DNA of 64,000 nt, from positions 3,070,523 through 3,134,522 of the forward strand of contig NZ_KB911579.1 of the NCBI RefSeq assembly GCF_000383575.1, given 5' to 3'. Made by a program: the position numbers and the translations under genes. Source of the DNA: Salinispora oceanensis (lineage in GTDB: Bacteria; Actinomycetota; Actinomycetes; Mycobacteriales; Micromonosporaceae). How positions within the stretch are numbered: the first letter of the stretch is position 1; every line of letters begins with the position of its first letter. Below, piece after piece: positions 1-9,427 of the stretch. Below the pieces are notes generated by a model. That model was not told the origin of the DNA. It did not search any database and was given only the letters and a program-made list of their open reading frames with translations.

Positions 1-1
1 G

Positions 2-541
2 GGGATCAAGGGCTCACCGACCCGTGAGGTCTACCTGGACGGCGTCCGCATCCCCGCCGACCGCATGATCGGCGCGGAGGGCGCCGGCTTCGCCACCGCC
101 ATGCAGACCCTGGACCACACCCGGGTCACCATCGCCGCGCAGGCGGTGGGCATCGCGCAGGGCGCGCTCGACTACGCCAAGGGATACGTGCGGGAGCGTC
201 GGCAGTTCGGCAAGCCGATCGCCGACTTCCAGGGCATCCAGTTCATGCTCGCGGACATGGGCATGAAGCTGGAGGCGGCCCGGCAGCTGACCTACGCCGC
301 CGCGGGCCGTTCCGAGCGAGGGGACGCGGACCTGACCTACTTCGGTGCGGCGGCCAAGTGCTTCGCCTCCGACGCCGCCATGGAGATCACCACCGACGCC
401 GTGCAGCTGCTCGGCGGGTACGGCTACACCCGGGACTACCCGGTCGAGCGGATGATGCGCGACGCGAAGATCACCCAGATCTACGAGGGCACCAACCAGG
501 TGCAGCGCATCGTCATGGCGCGGCAGCTCTTGAAGAGCTGA
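2..541 (+). CDS. acyl-CoA dehydrogenase, C-terminal part (5' end outside window)
   Basis: The reading frame is open from base 2 and ends at TGA 539-541, so only about the last 179 residues are present. They form the C-terminal helical domain of the acyl-CoA dehydrogenase family, which oxidises acyl-CoA to enoyl-CoA with FAD and passes electrons to ETF. Visible family features are [27 protein letters not shown], shortened here to its core ERRQFGKPI, then [20 protein letters not shown] and the closing [16 protein letters not shown]. The substrate cannot be told from this part; the short- or branched-chain type is likely from the general look. A long non-coding stretch follows it. Confidence 0.93.
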   Translation, partial: GIKGSPTREVYLDGVRIPADRMIGAEGAGFATAMQTLDHTRVTIAAQAVGIAQGALDYAKGYVRERRQFGKPIADFQGIQFMLADMGMKLEAARQLTYAAAGRSERGDADLTYFGAAAKCFASDAAMEITTDAVQLLGGYGYTRDYPVERMMRDAKITQIYEGTNQVQRIVMARQLLKS

Positions 542-1992
542 TTCGGGGCTGTTTCGCAGCTCGGGGGCGGGTGGCCGGGCCGGTTGGTCCGGCCACACCG
601 TGGTGCGGGCCGGCATGCTGCCGGGCCTGCACGGAGGGCATGACTGCCTGCCGGCGGCCCGACGGTACGTGCGGTGCCGAGATTCGGAAGATCCGGGTAG
701 TACGTTCAGGTACTCGTGCGCCCAAACTATCGACGCGAGGCTAGTTATTCGGGGAGTTCGCGCGATCCGTTCGATGGGCGCGCCGGGTTTTGGCGGACCC
801 GGTGAAGATCCCGCAAAGGCTGTGCCCTGGCTGAGGGGGTCTGGCCCTCAGGTTCTGGGAACGAGAGTAGGCGCGACAATTTTGGGATGCTACGGTGCGC
901 GACCCTTAGTCAGTGTGGGTGTCGGCAATGCTGGGCCGGATGCCGAACTGGATCTGGGCTGGCTTCTCGGCCACCCCAAAGACCCCCTACGGCCCCAAGG
1001 CATAGTAGGGATGTCGAGGATCAGATGGGGAGTTCACCCGGTGGTGTGGAGCACAAACATTGGGTGACCAGTGGGGAGCGCGCCGCCCTACTCGTTCTGA
1101 TTTGGTGGGCGCTTCCTTGTCGAACACTCCGGACGTGACGTACTCCTTGGGCAGCAGGGAGACAGAAATGGCGGTGCGGCCTTCGCTCAGGGGCAGCCTT
1201 AGGTGATGTGGGGGGGAGGGCGCGGTGTCAGGATGCTGATCCGATCGGAGTCTTCGCCCAGCGCGATGGTCGGCCCCCCCCCAATTCCCCCGCGTCACCA
1301 TGTCCCGCTAGCTCCGGCCCGCTGGTCGGGCCGCAGATGGCCGGCTGGGGCCCGACGAGGCCGCCCCGTCCGCTCCGCGGCCTCCGCTTCGGTTGTCCTG
1401 GCCGCCGTCGTTCCGACCGCTGCCGAGAGGGGTCGCGGAACCTGCGGCCGGTAATCCCGGGCCGGCGCCGCGATGTAGGGTCCCGGAATGTGTTGCGGCA
1501 CTCGGTTCTGAAAGGCGCCGGTGGTGCGCCGGCGCGCTGACGGGATTTGTCATTCCCCTAACCGGTCGACAGTATCCAGAGTTTTGGCGGCGGTGGTCGG
1601 CCGAACGGACGAGGCGCGGCATCCAACCTGCTTCTCGGCTTGCGTCCTCCACCGCTCACTTGCATAGTCGCTCTACGGTTTGCGCCGCGTTCTTAAGGGG
1701 GAAGACATGGTAAATATTCGTTTTTTGTCATGACCGGGAACAGGGCTGGACGCCGACACTAACGCCGTGTCGCTCGTCCGGCATGTGACCCACGTCGTGC
1801 CCACCAGTCACTCGGTGCGGCGGCGGTCGCACGGCTCTGCCTGTGTCGGAAAGCCGGAAGTATCGCTGGTCCGTCGCCAAATATCGGGACGGCGGGGCGA
1901 AAGAGCTCTGATTGGCGTCGCGGTGTGGTGGTAGGTGCCCAACGCTCCGTTAACTGGGCGCCGTAAACGGTAGACCGTGGCGATTTGCGATC
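542..1992. other. gene-poor region, about 1.45 kb
   Basis: No open frame here looks like a protein: the ORFs on both strands are short, arginine/proline-rich and overlap each other in the way random high-GC frames do. The stretch looks less GC-rich than the flanking genes, most clearly around 1660-1740. I see no tRNA, rRNA or insertion-sequence ends. The only gene-like signal is a strong ribosome binding site with an eight-codon ORF at 1707-1733, listed separately. It may be the remains of decayed accessory DNA. Confidence 0.5.
1707..1733 (+). other. eight-codon ORF with strong ribosome binding site
   Basis: AAGGGGGAAG at 1695-1704 stands just upstream of ATG 1707, and the frame reads MVNIRFLS before TGA 1731-1733. 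The surroundings are AT-rich. It could be a leader peptide, the 5' stub of a decayed gene, or chance. The next gene starts about 300 bases downstream. Confidence 0.25.
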
Positions 1993-2034
1993 TTGAGGCT
2001 GGTTGTAACTTGCACCGGTAGGGAGTTGGAATTG

Positions 2035-3867
2035 ATGGGGCGGTTGCGCTTTCCGGAGGTGGCCGCCAGCGCTGTCACCCCGCCATCGAAGGTGTATAGG
2101 GTCACCTCCGAGGCGGAGGCGAGCGAGCTTGCCCACCGGTTGCTGACGCCGGGGCGACGGTGGCCGGTCGCGGTGCTCACCCTGCCCACCGGGTATGACG
2201 AGCCGTTCGGTGATCCCGACGCGTTGAAGGAGGCGGTCGGGGACCTGGCCGAGGTGGTGCTCATGCCCACAAGCGATGTCTCATGGGCATTCTCGCGGGT
2301 GATGCCGCCGATGACCCAGGTCTACGGCGGTGCGGGCCGGGTGTACCCGGTCGATCACGGCTGGGTGCTTGACCCTGCCCGCAGCAGGTTGCGGTTCGCC
2401 TACTCCCCCCAGGACCGTCGCCGCATCACCGAACAGTTGATCAGCGACGCGCTGCAGGCGGCGCTCTCGGCCGGACTGGTCGAACCACGCCCCCGTCCCG
2501 GGGCTCAGCTTCGGTCGGGTCGGGTGCAGGGCCTGATCGGATCTCGAGCGCTGGTGACGTTGGACGACCTGGCGGTGGCGACCGTCTGGGAGGAGTTGAC
2601 GGTCCCCGGTGTCGCCCTGGATCAGCTACTCACCAAGGGGCAGCCGGTTACGGGCAGCTATGACCAGGTCTCGCGTCGTCTGGACCTGCGAGCGGCGCTG
2701 CGTTTCGCCGACAGCGCCAGCGCCTCGGCCGCCGTTGGCGAGGCGTACCAGATTGATGATGTTGTGCTGGTTGAGGTGGTGACGGTGGCCGACGAGGCTG
2801 TCACCGTGCGGCTACTGCCGGGGCTGACCGTCGAGGTCGGCCGAGAGGCGGTCACCTCCAACCCGAACGACCGGCTCAGTGGTCTGTTCAGTGTTGGGGA
2901 GGTCGTCGCCGGTCGCCTCGTCACGCTCAAGCCGCTGTCGCTGCGGTTCGACGACATCGACGACGCGGAGACGGCGAAGCCCGCGCCGAGTCTGCTCCCC
3001 GGCGGGCCTTCCTGGCTACGTCCGCCCGACCCGCGGCCCGCGGCGGTACCGACACCTCGACCGCCGGCGCCCTCGCTGCCACCGGCCGCGCCACCGCAAC
3101 CGGTCGTACGGCGGGTGCCGTCGCGTCAGCCGACGCCGCTGGACGTGGCCCGACGGATTCCCCCGGTTCCGCAACCGGCGCTGGCGCGCCCAGCCGACAC
3201 TGTGCCAGCGGCGGCGCAGGACCAGGTCGTACAGCTGAACAGGGAGTTGGCAGTCGAGCGGGCGACTCGCAAGTCTCTCGCCGACGAGTCGACGGCTCTG
3301 CGTTTCCGAGCTGCCGAGCTGGAGGCCGAACTCGCCCGGGCGACTGGAGTAATCGAGCAGTTACAGACCCGCTACCGCGGTGCCGACCTGGCTCGGCAGC
3401 GGCTGGTCAAGCAGCTCCGGAGCGCGCAGGACCGTGCCGATCAGCCGCCAGCCGGGGAGGCGGCACTCTTCCTCGATCCGGAGGAACAGTTCCGTTATGA
3501 GGTCACCTGTGAGTGGGCGCAGCGCATTCCCGCCGCGGAGAAGGCCGACCGGCGGCTCGCCCCGTATGTTCTGGCTCCCGGCTTCCTGGAATCCCTGGAA
3601 CAGCTGGAGGGCATCAGTCGGACGAAGGTCGTGACCGTCGTGGTCGAGGTGCTCACCGGTCAGGTCCAGCACCTTGCCGGGCGTGACCTGCACCAGATCC
3701 GCACCGGCCGGGCCGGCAGCCGCTATGCGCGCCGTGCTGACGGTGCGACCAGCTGGCGGGTGGCCCTGCAACGGGAGTCGGCCGGCGCGCGCCGCCTGCA
3801 CTACTGGCGTACGCAGAGCGGCTACGAACTCTCCCGCGTCGTTCACCACGACGACTACCGCCCCTGA
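2035..3867 (+). CDS. orphan multidomain protein: two S1-like domains, coiled coil, RelE-like C-terminus
   Basis: I do not recognise a named family. Numbering from ATG 2035, residues 1-145 look like an alpha/beta domain. About 162-217 and 239-308 read like two S1/OB-type RNA-binding repeats, the first with GRVQGLIGSRALVTL and the second with LPGLTVEVGREAV and GEVVAGRLV. A Pro-rich linker spans 313-391 and a heptad-like coiled coil 394-466. Residues about 526-610 end in WRVALQR, ARRLHYWR and ELSRVVHHDDY, which resembles RelE/ParE-type toxins. ATG 2035 has AGGGAG nine bases upstream; the frame also runs back to TTG 1993 (624 aa) without a ribosome binding site. The gene stands alone after a gene-poor region. 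Role unknown; RNA binding or cleavage is inference only. Confidence 0.8.
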   Translation: MGRLRFPEVAASAVTPPSKVYRVTSEAEASELAHRLLTPGRRWPVAVLTLPTGYDEPFGDPDALKEAVGDLAEVVLMPTSDVSWAFSRVMPPMTQVYGGAGRVYPVDHGWVLDPARSRLRFAYSPQDRRRITEQLISDALQAALSAGLVEPRPRPGAQLRSGRVQGLIGSRALVTLDDLAVATVWEELTVPGVALDQLLTKGQPVTGSYDQVSRRLDLRAALRFADSASASAAVGEAYQIDDVVLVEVVTVADEAVTVRLLPGLTVEVGREAVTSNPNDRLSGLFSVGEVVAGRLVTLKPLSLRFDDIDDAETAKPAPSLLPGGPSWLRPPDPRPAAVPTPRPPAPSLPPAAPPQPVVRRVPSRQPTPLDVARRIPPVPQPALARPADTVPAAAQDQVVQLNRELAVERATRKSLADESTALRFRAAELEAELARATGVIEQLQTRYRGADLARQRLVKQLRSAQDRADQPPAGEAALFLDPEEQFRYEVTCEWAQRIPAAEKADRRLAPYVLAPGFLESLEQLEGISRTKVVTVVVEVLTGQVQHLAGRDLHQIRTGRAGSRYARRADGATSWRVALQRESAGARRLHYWRTQSGYELSRVVHHDDYRP

Positions 3868-3992
3868 CGAACCCGCTCGCACCCGGCGGCGATCGACCCG
3901 GCCGTAGAGCCGGGGGTCTCGACCGAGCCCGGGGGAGATTCCCACGCCCCGCTCGCCGGGGCTGGGTCAGGGCGTGGGACTCGCGGAGACGG

Positions 3993-4634
3993 TCAGCGCC
4001 CGGTGGTGGTCGTCTGCCGGTAGTTGCCCCGCGGCGGAGTGGACCAGGGGGTCTCGCCACCGGTCTGTTGGGGTAGTGCTTCGGTCGGGTCGGACTTCGG
4101 GTTGCCCAGGACCGGCTCGATGCTGTCCCGCTCCGGTGTGGGCAGCCAGTCGTCGAGCGGGGTGTCCGCTGGGTTCAGGTTCTCCGCCGTCCTCGATTCT
4201 GCCTCGGTCGTCGGCCACTGCCGCCAACGTTGCCCGCTGAAGCCGGCGACCAGCAGCAGGAGGCCGATCAGGAAGAGCGTCCCGTTCTCCAGCGGCAGCC
4301 GTAGCGGTAGCGGGTCGCCGAGGACCTCCCAGTCCGCCGGGATGCGGTTGCGGACCGCGAAGGGCCTGATGGCCAATACCAGGTACGGGGTGGCGAGCAG
4401 CAGCCCGGCGACGATCGGGCCGATCGGCGAGACGCGCAGAGTGCCGAGGAGTCCGAGCAGGACACCGCCGACTAACAGCCAGACCGCGGGCTCGATCAGA
4501 TTGGCCGAGTTGAACCGATCGATCTCCACCCAGCGATCAACGGTACGCGCCGATCCATCTTGACCGAGAGTAACCAGGATCCACGTGACGGGTGCCACCA
4601 CGAGACCCGCGAGGAAGCTCCATAGATGTCGCAT
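3993..4634 (-). CDS. four-pass membrane protein with hydrophilic C-terminal tail
   Basis: The 213-residue protein has four hydrophobic segments: LWSFLAGLVVAPVTWILVTL, EPAVWLLVGGVLLGLLG, IVAGLLLATPYLVLAI and LFLIGLLLLVAGF. A soluble tail of about 70 residues follows, rich in Pro, Thr and acidic residues and ending in TTTTGR. I chose ATG 4634 because the upstream extension is arginine-rich and would run into the divergent thioesterase start at 4658, leaving only 23 bp between the two genes. No enzymatic motif is visible. Related hypothetical membrane proteins are common in actinomycetes; function unknown. Confidence 0.8.
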   Translation of the reverse strand: MRHLWSFLAGLVVAPVTWILVTLGQDGSARTVDRWVEIDRFNSANLIEPAVWLLVGGVLLGLLGTLRVSPIGPIVAGLLLATPYLVLAIRPFAVRNRIPADWEVLGDPLPLRLPLENGTLFLIGLLLLVAGFSGQRWRQWPTTEAESRTAENLNPADTPLDDWLPTPERDSIEPVLGNPKSDPTEALPQQTGGETPWSTPPRGNYRQTTTTGR

Positions 4635-4657
4635 CCGCGCACCGTACCGTCTCCGAT

Positions 4658-5176
4658 ATGAGCGAGTACCCCGCCACCACCGCACCGGGCCGGCCGACCG
4701 CATACAGCAGGGTCACGCTGAGTCGCATCATGACTGCCGTCGATGTGAACCTCTACGGCACCGTGCACGGCGGGGTGTTGATGAAGTTCGTGGACGATGT
4801 CGCCGGGGCCGCCGCCGCCCGGCACAGTGGCGGGACGGCGGTGACCGCGGCGATCGACGAGATCGTTTTCTCCGAGGCGGTGCGGGTCGGAGACCTGGTG
4901 CACGCCTACGCCCAGGTCAACTGGGCCGGGCAGACCTCGATGGAGGTCGGGGTGCGGGTAACCGCCGAACGGTGGGACTCGGCCGAGGGGGCGCCGGTCC
5001 GGGTCGCCACGGCGTACCTCGTCTTCGTCGGTGTTGATGTCGGCGGCAGCCCACGGCCCGTCCCACCGGTGTCCCCGGAGACCGTCGCGGACCAGCGGCG
5101 CTTCCGGGAGGCGGAGATCCGGCGGGCGCACCGACTTGCCCGCCGACGGGCGATCCAGGCGCACCGGGACGGCTGA
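4658..5176 (+). CDS. acyl-CoA thioesterase, hotdog fold (YciA/BACH type)
   Basis: This 172-residue protein should hydrolyse acyl-CoA to free acid and CoA. The 4HBT hotdog core includes DVNLYGTVHGGVLMKFVDD, where the Asp after the HGG turn is the usual catalytic acid in this family, and the strand-rich VRVGDLVHAYAQVNWAGQTSMEVGVRV. An Arg-rich C-terminal tail follows. ATG 4658 is preferred over the longer frame from 4592 because the hotdog fold begins soon after it. No Shine-Dalgarno sequence precedes it, so a leaderless mRNA is possible. It is divergent from the membrane protein gene, and acetoacetyl-CoA synthetase lies downstream on the same strand. Confidence 0.88.
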   Translation: MSEYPATTAPGRPTAYSRVTLSRIMTAVDVNLYGTVHGGVLMKFVDDVAGAAAARHSGGTAVTAAIDEIVFSEAVRVGDLVHAYAQVNWAGQTSMEVGVRVTAERWDSAEGAPVRVATAYLVFVGVDVGGSPRPVPPVSPETVADQRRFREAEIRRAHRLARRRAIQAHRDG

Positions 5177-5340
5177 GTTGTCGCCGTCCCGATCAGTGGA
5201 AGACGCCGGCGGCGCAGCGCGGCGGCGGGTCCCCGCGCCGGTGATCGTCCGGACCCGGGTTGCGGCGACGGCACCCTGAGGTAGGGCAAGATGGCGCCAC
5301 GGCCGGACAGCGTTGTGCCGGGCCGAGGGAGGGTGGAGCG

Positions 5341-7338
5341 ATGGGTGAGGTGCTGTGGACGCCGCCAGCGGACGTGCGTGAGCGGTCCCGGATCGGGACC
5401 TACCTGCGTTGGTTGAGCACACATCGGGGGCTTGACTTCGCCGACTACGACGAACTGTGGCGCTGGTCGGTCACCGACCTGCCCGCCTTCTGGCAGTCGA
5501 TCTGGGACCACTTCGAGGTCGTGTCGCACACCCCGGCCACGGCCACGCTCGCCGAGCGGACCATGCCCGGTGCCCGCTGGTTCCCCGGCGCCACCCTGAA
5601 CTACGCGGAGAACGTGCTGCGGACCCCGGGCCGGGGCGACGCCGACCCGGTGGTGATCGCCCACGGGCAGACCCGGCCGCCGGTCACCCTCTCCGCCGCC
5701 GAGCTGCGGGAGCAGGTCCGTCGGGTCGCCGCCGGGCTACGCCGGCTCGGCGTCGGCGCGGGCGATCGGGTGGCCGCCTACGCGCCGAACATTCCCGAGA
5801 CGTACGTGCTGTTGCTGGCCACCGCCAGCCTCGGCGCGATCTTTTCCTCCTGCGCACCGGAGTTCGGCACCCGGAGCGTGACCGACCGCTGGCAGCAGAT
5901 CGAGCCGAAGGTCCTGGTCGCCGTTGACGGCTACCGCTATGGCCAGAAGCCGATTGACCGGCGAGCCGAGGTGGCCGCCATCCGCGCCGCCCTGCCGTCG
6001 CTGTCGCACACCGTCGGCATCGCGTACCTCGACCCGGCCGGTCCTCCGCCGGCGGACACGATCGCCTGGGCCGACGTCGCCGCGCCCACCGACGAGCCGC
6101 TCGCCTTCACCCCGGTGCCCTTCGATCACCCGCTCTACGTGCTCTACTCCTCCGGCACGACGGGCTTGCCCAAGCCGATCGTGCACGGCCACGGCGGCAT
6201 CCTGCTCGAGCACCTGAAGATGCTCGCCCTGCACCACGACCTGGGCCCGGCGGACCGGTTCTTCTGGTTCACCACGACCGGCTGGATGATGTGGAACTTC
6301 CTCGTCTCCGGGCCGGCCGTGGGGGCGGCGATCGTGCTCTTCGACGGCGACCCGGGCTATCCCGACCTGGGCGCGCTGTGGCGGCTGGCGGAGCGCACCG
6401 GCACCACCTACCTCGGTACCTCGGCGCCGTTCCTGCTGGCCTGCCGCAAGGCCGGGCTGGTCCCCACCGAGTTCGCCGACCTGTCCGCCCTGCGTGGGGT
6501 CGGCTCCACCGGCGCGCCCCTGCCCCCCGAGGGGTTTCACTGGGTCTACCGGAACGTCGGTGCCGCCCTCCAACTCCAGTCGCTCTCCGGCGGAACCGAT
6601 GTCTGCACCGGCTTCGTCGGCGGCACTCCGCTACTGCCGGTGCGGGCGGGCGAGATCGCCTGCCGGGGGCTCGGGGCGAAGGTGGAGGCGCGCTCCGGCG
6701 ACGGCACCCCGGTCATCGGTGCACTGGGCGAGCTGGTGATCACTGAACCGATGCCGAGTATGCCGGTCGGGTTCTGGGGCGATACCGACGGCAGCCGCTA
6801 CCGGGAGGCGTACTTCGACCGCTACCCCGGCGTCTGGCGACACGGCGACTGGATCACGATCAACTCGCGGGGCGGCTGCGTCATCACCGGCCGCTCCGAC
6901 GCGACGTTGAACCGGGGTGGGGTTCGCCTCGGCACCGCCGAGTTCTATTCGGTCGTGGAAGGGCTGGACGAGGTTGTTGATTCCCTCGTCGTGCACCTGG
7001 AGGACGCCGAGGGCGGCGCTGGTGAGCTGCTCCTGTTCGTGGTGCTCGCCGGGGGCGTGGAGTGGGATGACGCGCTGCGGACGCGGATCTGCCGGGAACT
7101 GCGTACCGCCCTGTCCCCCCGGCACGTGCCCGACGAGATTCATCCGGTCGGAGCCGTACCGCGGACCCTGTCGGCGAAGAAGCTGGAGGTACCGGTCAAG
7201 AAGATCCTGACCGGTACCCCGGTCGACTCGGCGGCGGCCCGGGGTGCGCTGGCCAACCCGGAGTCGCTGACCGCCTTCGCCGGTCTGGCCCAGCGCCGAG
7301 CCAAGCACGACGACACCGCCGGCGGGCGAGCCCGGTGA
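5341..7338 (+). CDS. aacS: acetoacetyl-CoA synthetase
   Basis: The 665-residue protein has the usual length for acetoacetate-CoA ligase, which activates acetoacetate to acetoacetyl-CoA with ATP in the cytosol. The N-terminal cap reads FADYDELWRWSVTDLPAFWQ. The ANL-superfamily phosphate-binding loop is YSSGTTGLPKPIVHGHGG, followed by WFTTTGWMMWNF, HGDWITINSRGG and, at the C-terminus, the catalytic-lysine region PRTLSAKKLEVPVKKI. ATG 5341 has a purine-rich AGGGAGGGTGGAG directly upstream; the frame extends back to 5260 without coding character. It follows the thioesterase on the same strand, which suggests a short-chain acyl-CoA metabolic context. Confidence 0.95.
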   Translation: MGEVLWTPPADVRERSRIGTYLRWLSTHRGLDFADYDELWRWSVTDLPAFWQSIWDHFEVVSHTPATATLAERTMPGARWFPGATLNYAENVLRTPGRGDADPVVIAHGQTRPPVTLSAAELREQVRRVAAGLRRLGVGAGDRVAAYAPNIPETYVLLLATASLGAIFSSCAPEFGTRSVTDRWQQIEPKVLVAVDGYRYGQKPIDRRAEVAAIRAALPSLSHTVGIAYLDPAGPPPADTIAWADVAAPTDEPLAFTPVPFDHPLYVLYSSGTTGLPKPIVHGHGGILLEHLKMLALHHDLGPADRFFWFTTTGWMMWNFLVSGPAVGAAIVLFDGDPGYPDLGALWRLAERTGTTYLGTSAPFLLACRKAGLVPTEFADLSALRGVGSTGAPLPPEGFHWVYRNVGAALQLQSLSGGTDVCTGFVGGTPLLPVRAGEIACRGLGAKVEARSGDGTPVIGALGELVITEPMPSMPVGFWGDTDGSRYREAYFDRYPGVWRHGDWITINSRGGCVITGRSDATLNRGGVRLGTAEFYSVVEGLDEVVDSLVVHLEDAEGGAGELLLFVVLAGGVEWDDALRTRICRELRTALSPRHVPDEIHPVGAVPRTLSAKKLEVPVKKILTGTPVDSAAARGALANPESLTAFAGLAQRRAKHDDTAGGRAR

Positions 7339-7386
7339 CGGCGGCGGCCGGATGGGGTTAAGGCCTGGACGGCGCCGATCGTGGGA

Positions 7387-8076
7387 TCAGGGCAGGGTGA
7401 GGGTGGTCCGCTCGGCGACGGCGCGGGCGCCGAGACGACTGGCGTCGGCGTGTGCGACCAGGACCGTGGAGGCGTTCGCGGTCAGCGGCGCCAGGAGCCA
7501 GTCGACTGGGTCCGGGTAACGGTCAACGTCGATCAGGACCCGCGTGCCGGGGGTGAGCCCGAGGTCCGCGGCGCGCGCCGCCGCCCGGGCGGCCAGGTCC
7601 GCCTGGGACGGCCCACCGGGTGCCGGCGCCCCGAAGTGGTCGCCGTGCGTCCGTACCTCGGACGCGAAGTCGGCGTACCCCGGTGGTACCTCCCGCAGCG
7701 GCCGGGCGAAGGGGTCCAGCGCGAGTAGGTAGCGGTCCCCGGCGTCGACGCGGTCCGCCTCGGCCAACCGGCCGGTGGCGACGAAGAGAACGTCCACGTC
7801 GTCCGGCGGGTCAGTCACCGTGAGCCCAGCCGACCAGCAACCGAGCAGCACGGCGGCGGTCTGCCAGTGCGGGGGCAGGAGCACGCCGGCGGTATCGCCG
7901 GGTGCGAGTCCCACCCCGTCAACCAGCAGGTTGGCGGTCTTGGCCACCCAGTTCGCGCAGGTCGCGCCGGAGAGTTCGGTACGTTCGCCGGTGGCGTCGT
8001 CGTACCAGGTGAGCAGCGGTCGGGTCGGATCGGGCGCGATCGCGTCGGCGAGGACCCGGGCAAGGTTATCGGCCAT
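7387..8076 (-). CDS. TIGR03089-type protein, truncated AMP-ligase-like
   Basis: The 229-residue protein resembles the N-terminal part of AMP-binding ligases: MADNLARVLADAI, PLLTWYDDATGERTELSGAT, then VAKTANLLVDGVGLAPGDTAGVLLPPHWQTAAVLLGCWSAG (core GDTAGVLLPPHWQT). It lacks the phosphate-binding loop and the C-terminal catalytic subdomain. This matches the actinobacterial family TIGR03089, whose function is unknown; the M. tuberculosis member sits near rmlD/wbbL1. ATG 8076 begins the conserved region; the frame upstream is low-complexity. It converges on aacS at its 3' end and is divergent from the glycosyltransferase, so a shared promoter region probably lies at 8077-8226. Confidence 0.85.
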   Translation of the reverse strand: MADNLARVLADAIAPDPTRPLLTWYDDATGERTELSGATCANWVAKTANLLVDGVGLAPGDTAGVLLPPHWQTAAVLLGCWSAGLTVTDPPDDVDVLFVATGRLAEADRVDAGDRYLLALDPFARPLREVPPGYADFASEVRTHGDHFGAPAPGGPSQADLAARAAARAADLGLTPGTRVLIDVDRYPDPVDWLLAPLTANASTVLVAHADASRLGARAVAERTTLTLP

Positions 8077-8226
8077 CAGCGCGAACGATACGCGCCCGGC
8101 GCCCGGGGCCGGGGCGACGACGACTTGGCTCGGCGCCGGGTCGCAGTCACCGCCCGGGCGGGGGTGCGGCGTAGGCTTACGGCGAAAGTGTTGTACCCCA
8201 CACCCCCGAGTGCAAGGAGTCGCCCC

Positions 8227-9372
8227 TTGACCGCCGGCAGCCCGCCCCGTGTGCTCATTGACGCCACGAGTGTTCCCGCCGATCGTGGCGGCGTCGGTAG
8301 ATACGTTGACGGCCTGCTCGGCGCGCTCGGGAAGGTCTGCGGCACCGGTGTCGACCTGGTCGTGGTGAGCCTTCGGACGGACCTTGAGCGCTATACCCGG
8401 ATGTTGCCCGGGGCGGAGATCATTCCTGCCCCGGCCGCGGTGGCGCACCGACCCGCGCGGCTCGCCTGGGAGCAGACCGGCCTGCCGCTGCTCGTCCAGC
8501 AGGTCGGCGCCCAGGTGCTGCATTCCCCCTTCTACACCTGCCCGCTGCGGGCGGGCTGTCCGGTCACCGTGACCGTGCACGACGCCACCTTCTTCACCGA
8601 GCCGGAGCACTACGACAAGTCACGTCGCACCTTCTTCCGCAGCGCCATCCGGACGTCGCTGCGCCGCGCCGACCGGTTGATCGTGCCCAGCAAAGCCACC
8701 CGGGACGAGCTGATCCGACTGCTGGACGCCGACCCGACCCGGATCGATGTCGCCTACCACGGGGTTGATCACACCGCCTTCCACGCCCCGAGCGCCGAGG
8801 AGAAGGCCCGGGTCCGGGCCCGGCTGGGGCTTGGCAGCCAGAGCTACATCGCGTTCCTCGGTGCCAAGGAACCCCGCAAGAACGTTCCGAACCTCATTCG
8901 GGGCTGGGCGCGGGCCGTGGCGGACCGGCACCAACCGCCGGCCCTGGTGATCGCCGGGGGGCAGGGGCACGACGACGAGATCGATCGCGCGGTCGCCGAG
9001 GTGCCGTCGCACCTGCGTCTGCTCCGCCCCGGCTACCTGCGCTACGCCGACCTGCCGGGCTTCCTCGGTGGGGCCCTGGTCTCCGCCTACCCGTCGTACG
9101 GCGAGGGGTTCGGCCTGCCGATCCTGGAGGCGATGGCCTGCGCCGCCCCGGTGCTGACCACGCCCCGGCTCTCCCTGCCCGAGGTGGGCGGCGAGGCGGT
9201 CGCGTACACCAGCGAGGCATCGGATCAGATCGCCGCCGACCTGGTCGCATTGCTCGACGACGAGCACCGCCGGCTGGCGCTGGCCCAGGCCGGTTTCGAC
9301 CGGGCCAAGGAGTTCACCTGGCAGTCCAGCGCCGAGGTGCACCTCGCCGCCTGGTCGCGGGCCCGGTCGTGA
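8227..9372 (+). CDS. GT4-family glycosyltransferase
   Basis: The 381-residue enzyme has the GT-B two-domain form. The N-terminal domain begins VLIDATSVPADRGGVGRYVDG and includes HSPFYTCPLRAGCPVTVTVHD. The C-terminal nucleotide-sugar domain has FLGAKEPRKNVPNLIRGW and the E-x7-E motif EGFGLPILEAMA near residue 293. It probably transfers a sugar, plausibly mannose, from a nucleotide donor in cell-envelope or glycoconjugate synthesis; the acceptor cannot be read from sequence. TTG 8227 is chosen because AAGGAG lies eight bases upstream. A GDP-mannose pyrophosphorylase gene begins 55 bp downstream on the same strand, which supports a GDP-mannose donor. Confidence 0.9.
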   Translation: MTAGSPPRVLIDATSVPADRGGVGRYVDGLLGALGKVCGTGVDLVVVSLRTDLERYTRMLPGAEIIPAPAAVAHRPARLAWEQTGLPLLVQQVGAQVLHSPFYTCPLRAGCPVTVTVHDATFFTEPEHYDKSRRTFFRSAIRTSLRRADRLIVPSKATRDELIRLLDADPTRIDVAYHGVDHTAFHAPSAEEKARVRARLGLGSQSYIAFLGAKEPRKNVPNLIRGWARAVADRHQPPALVIAGGQGHDDEIDRAVAEVPSHLRLLRPGYLRYADLPGFLGGALVSAYPSYGEGFGLPILEAMACAAPVLTTPRLSLPEVGGEAVAYTSEASDQIAADLVALLDDEHRRLALAQAGFDRAKEFTWQSSAEVHLAAWSRARS

Positions 9373-9427
9373 ACGCGGCGCCTGTTCGGCTAACCCTGCG
9401 GCCTCAGTCGATCGGTTCGGGCAGAAT

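Noticed and set aside
14..616. Long minus-strand frame opposite the acyl-CoA dehydrogenase
   Set aside because: It is the antisense shadow of a clear gene and has no motifs; the same holds for many long frames opposite high-GC genes in this window.
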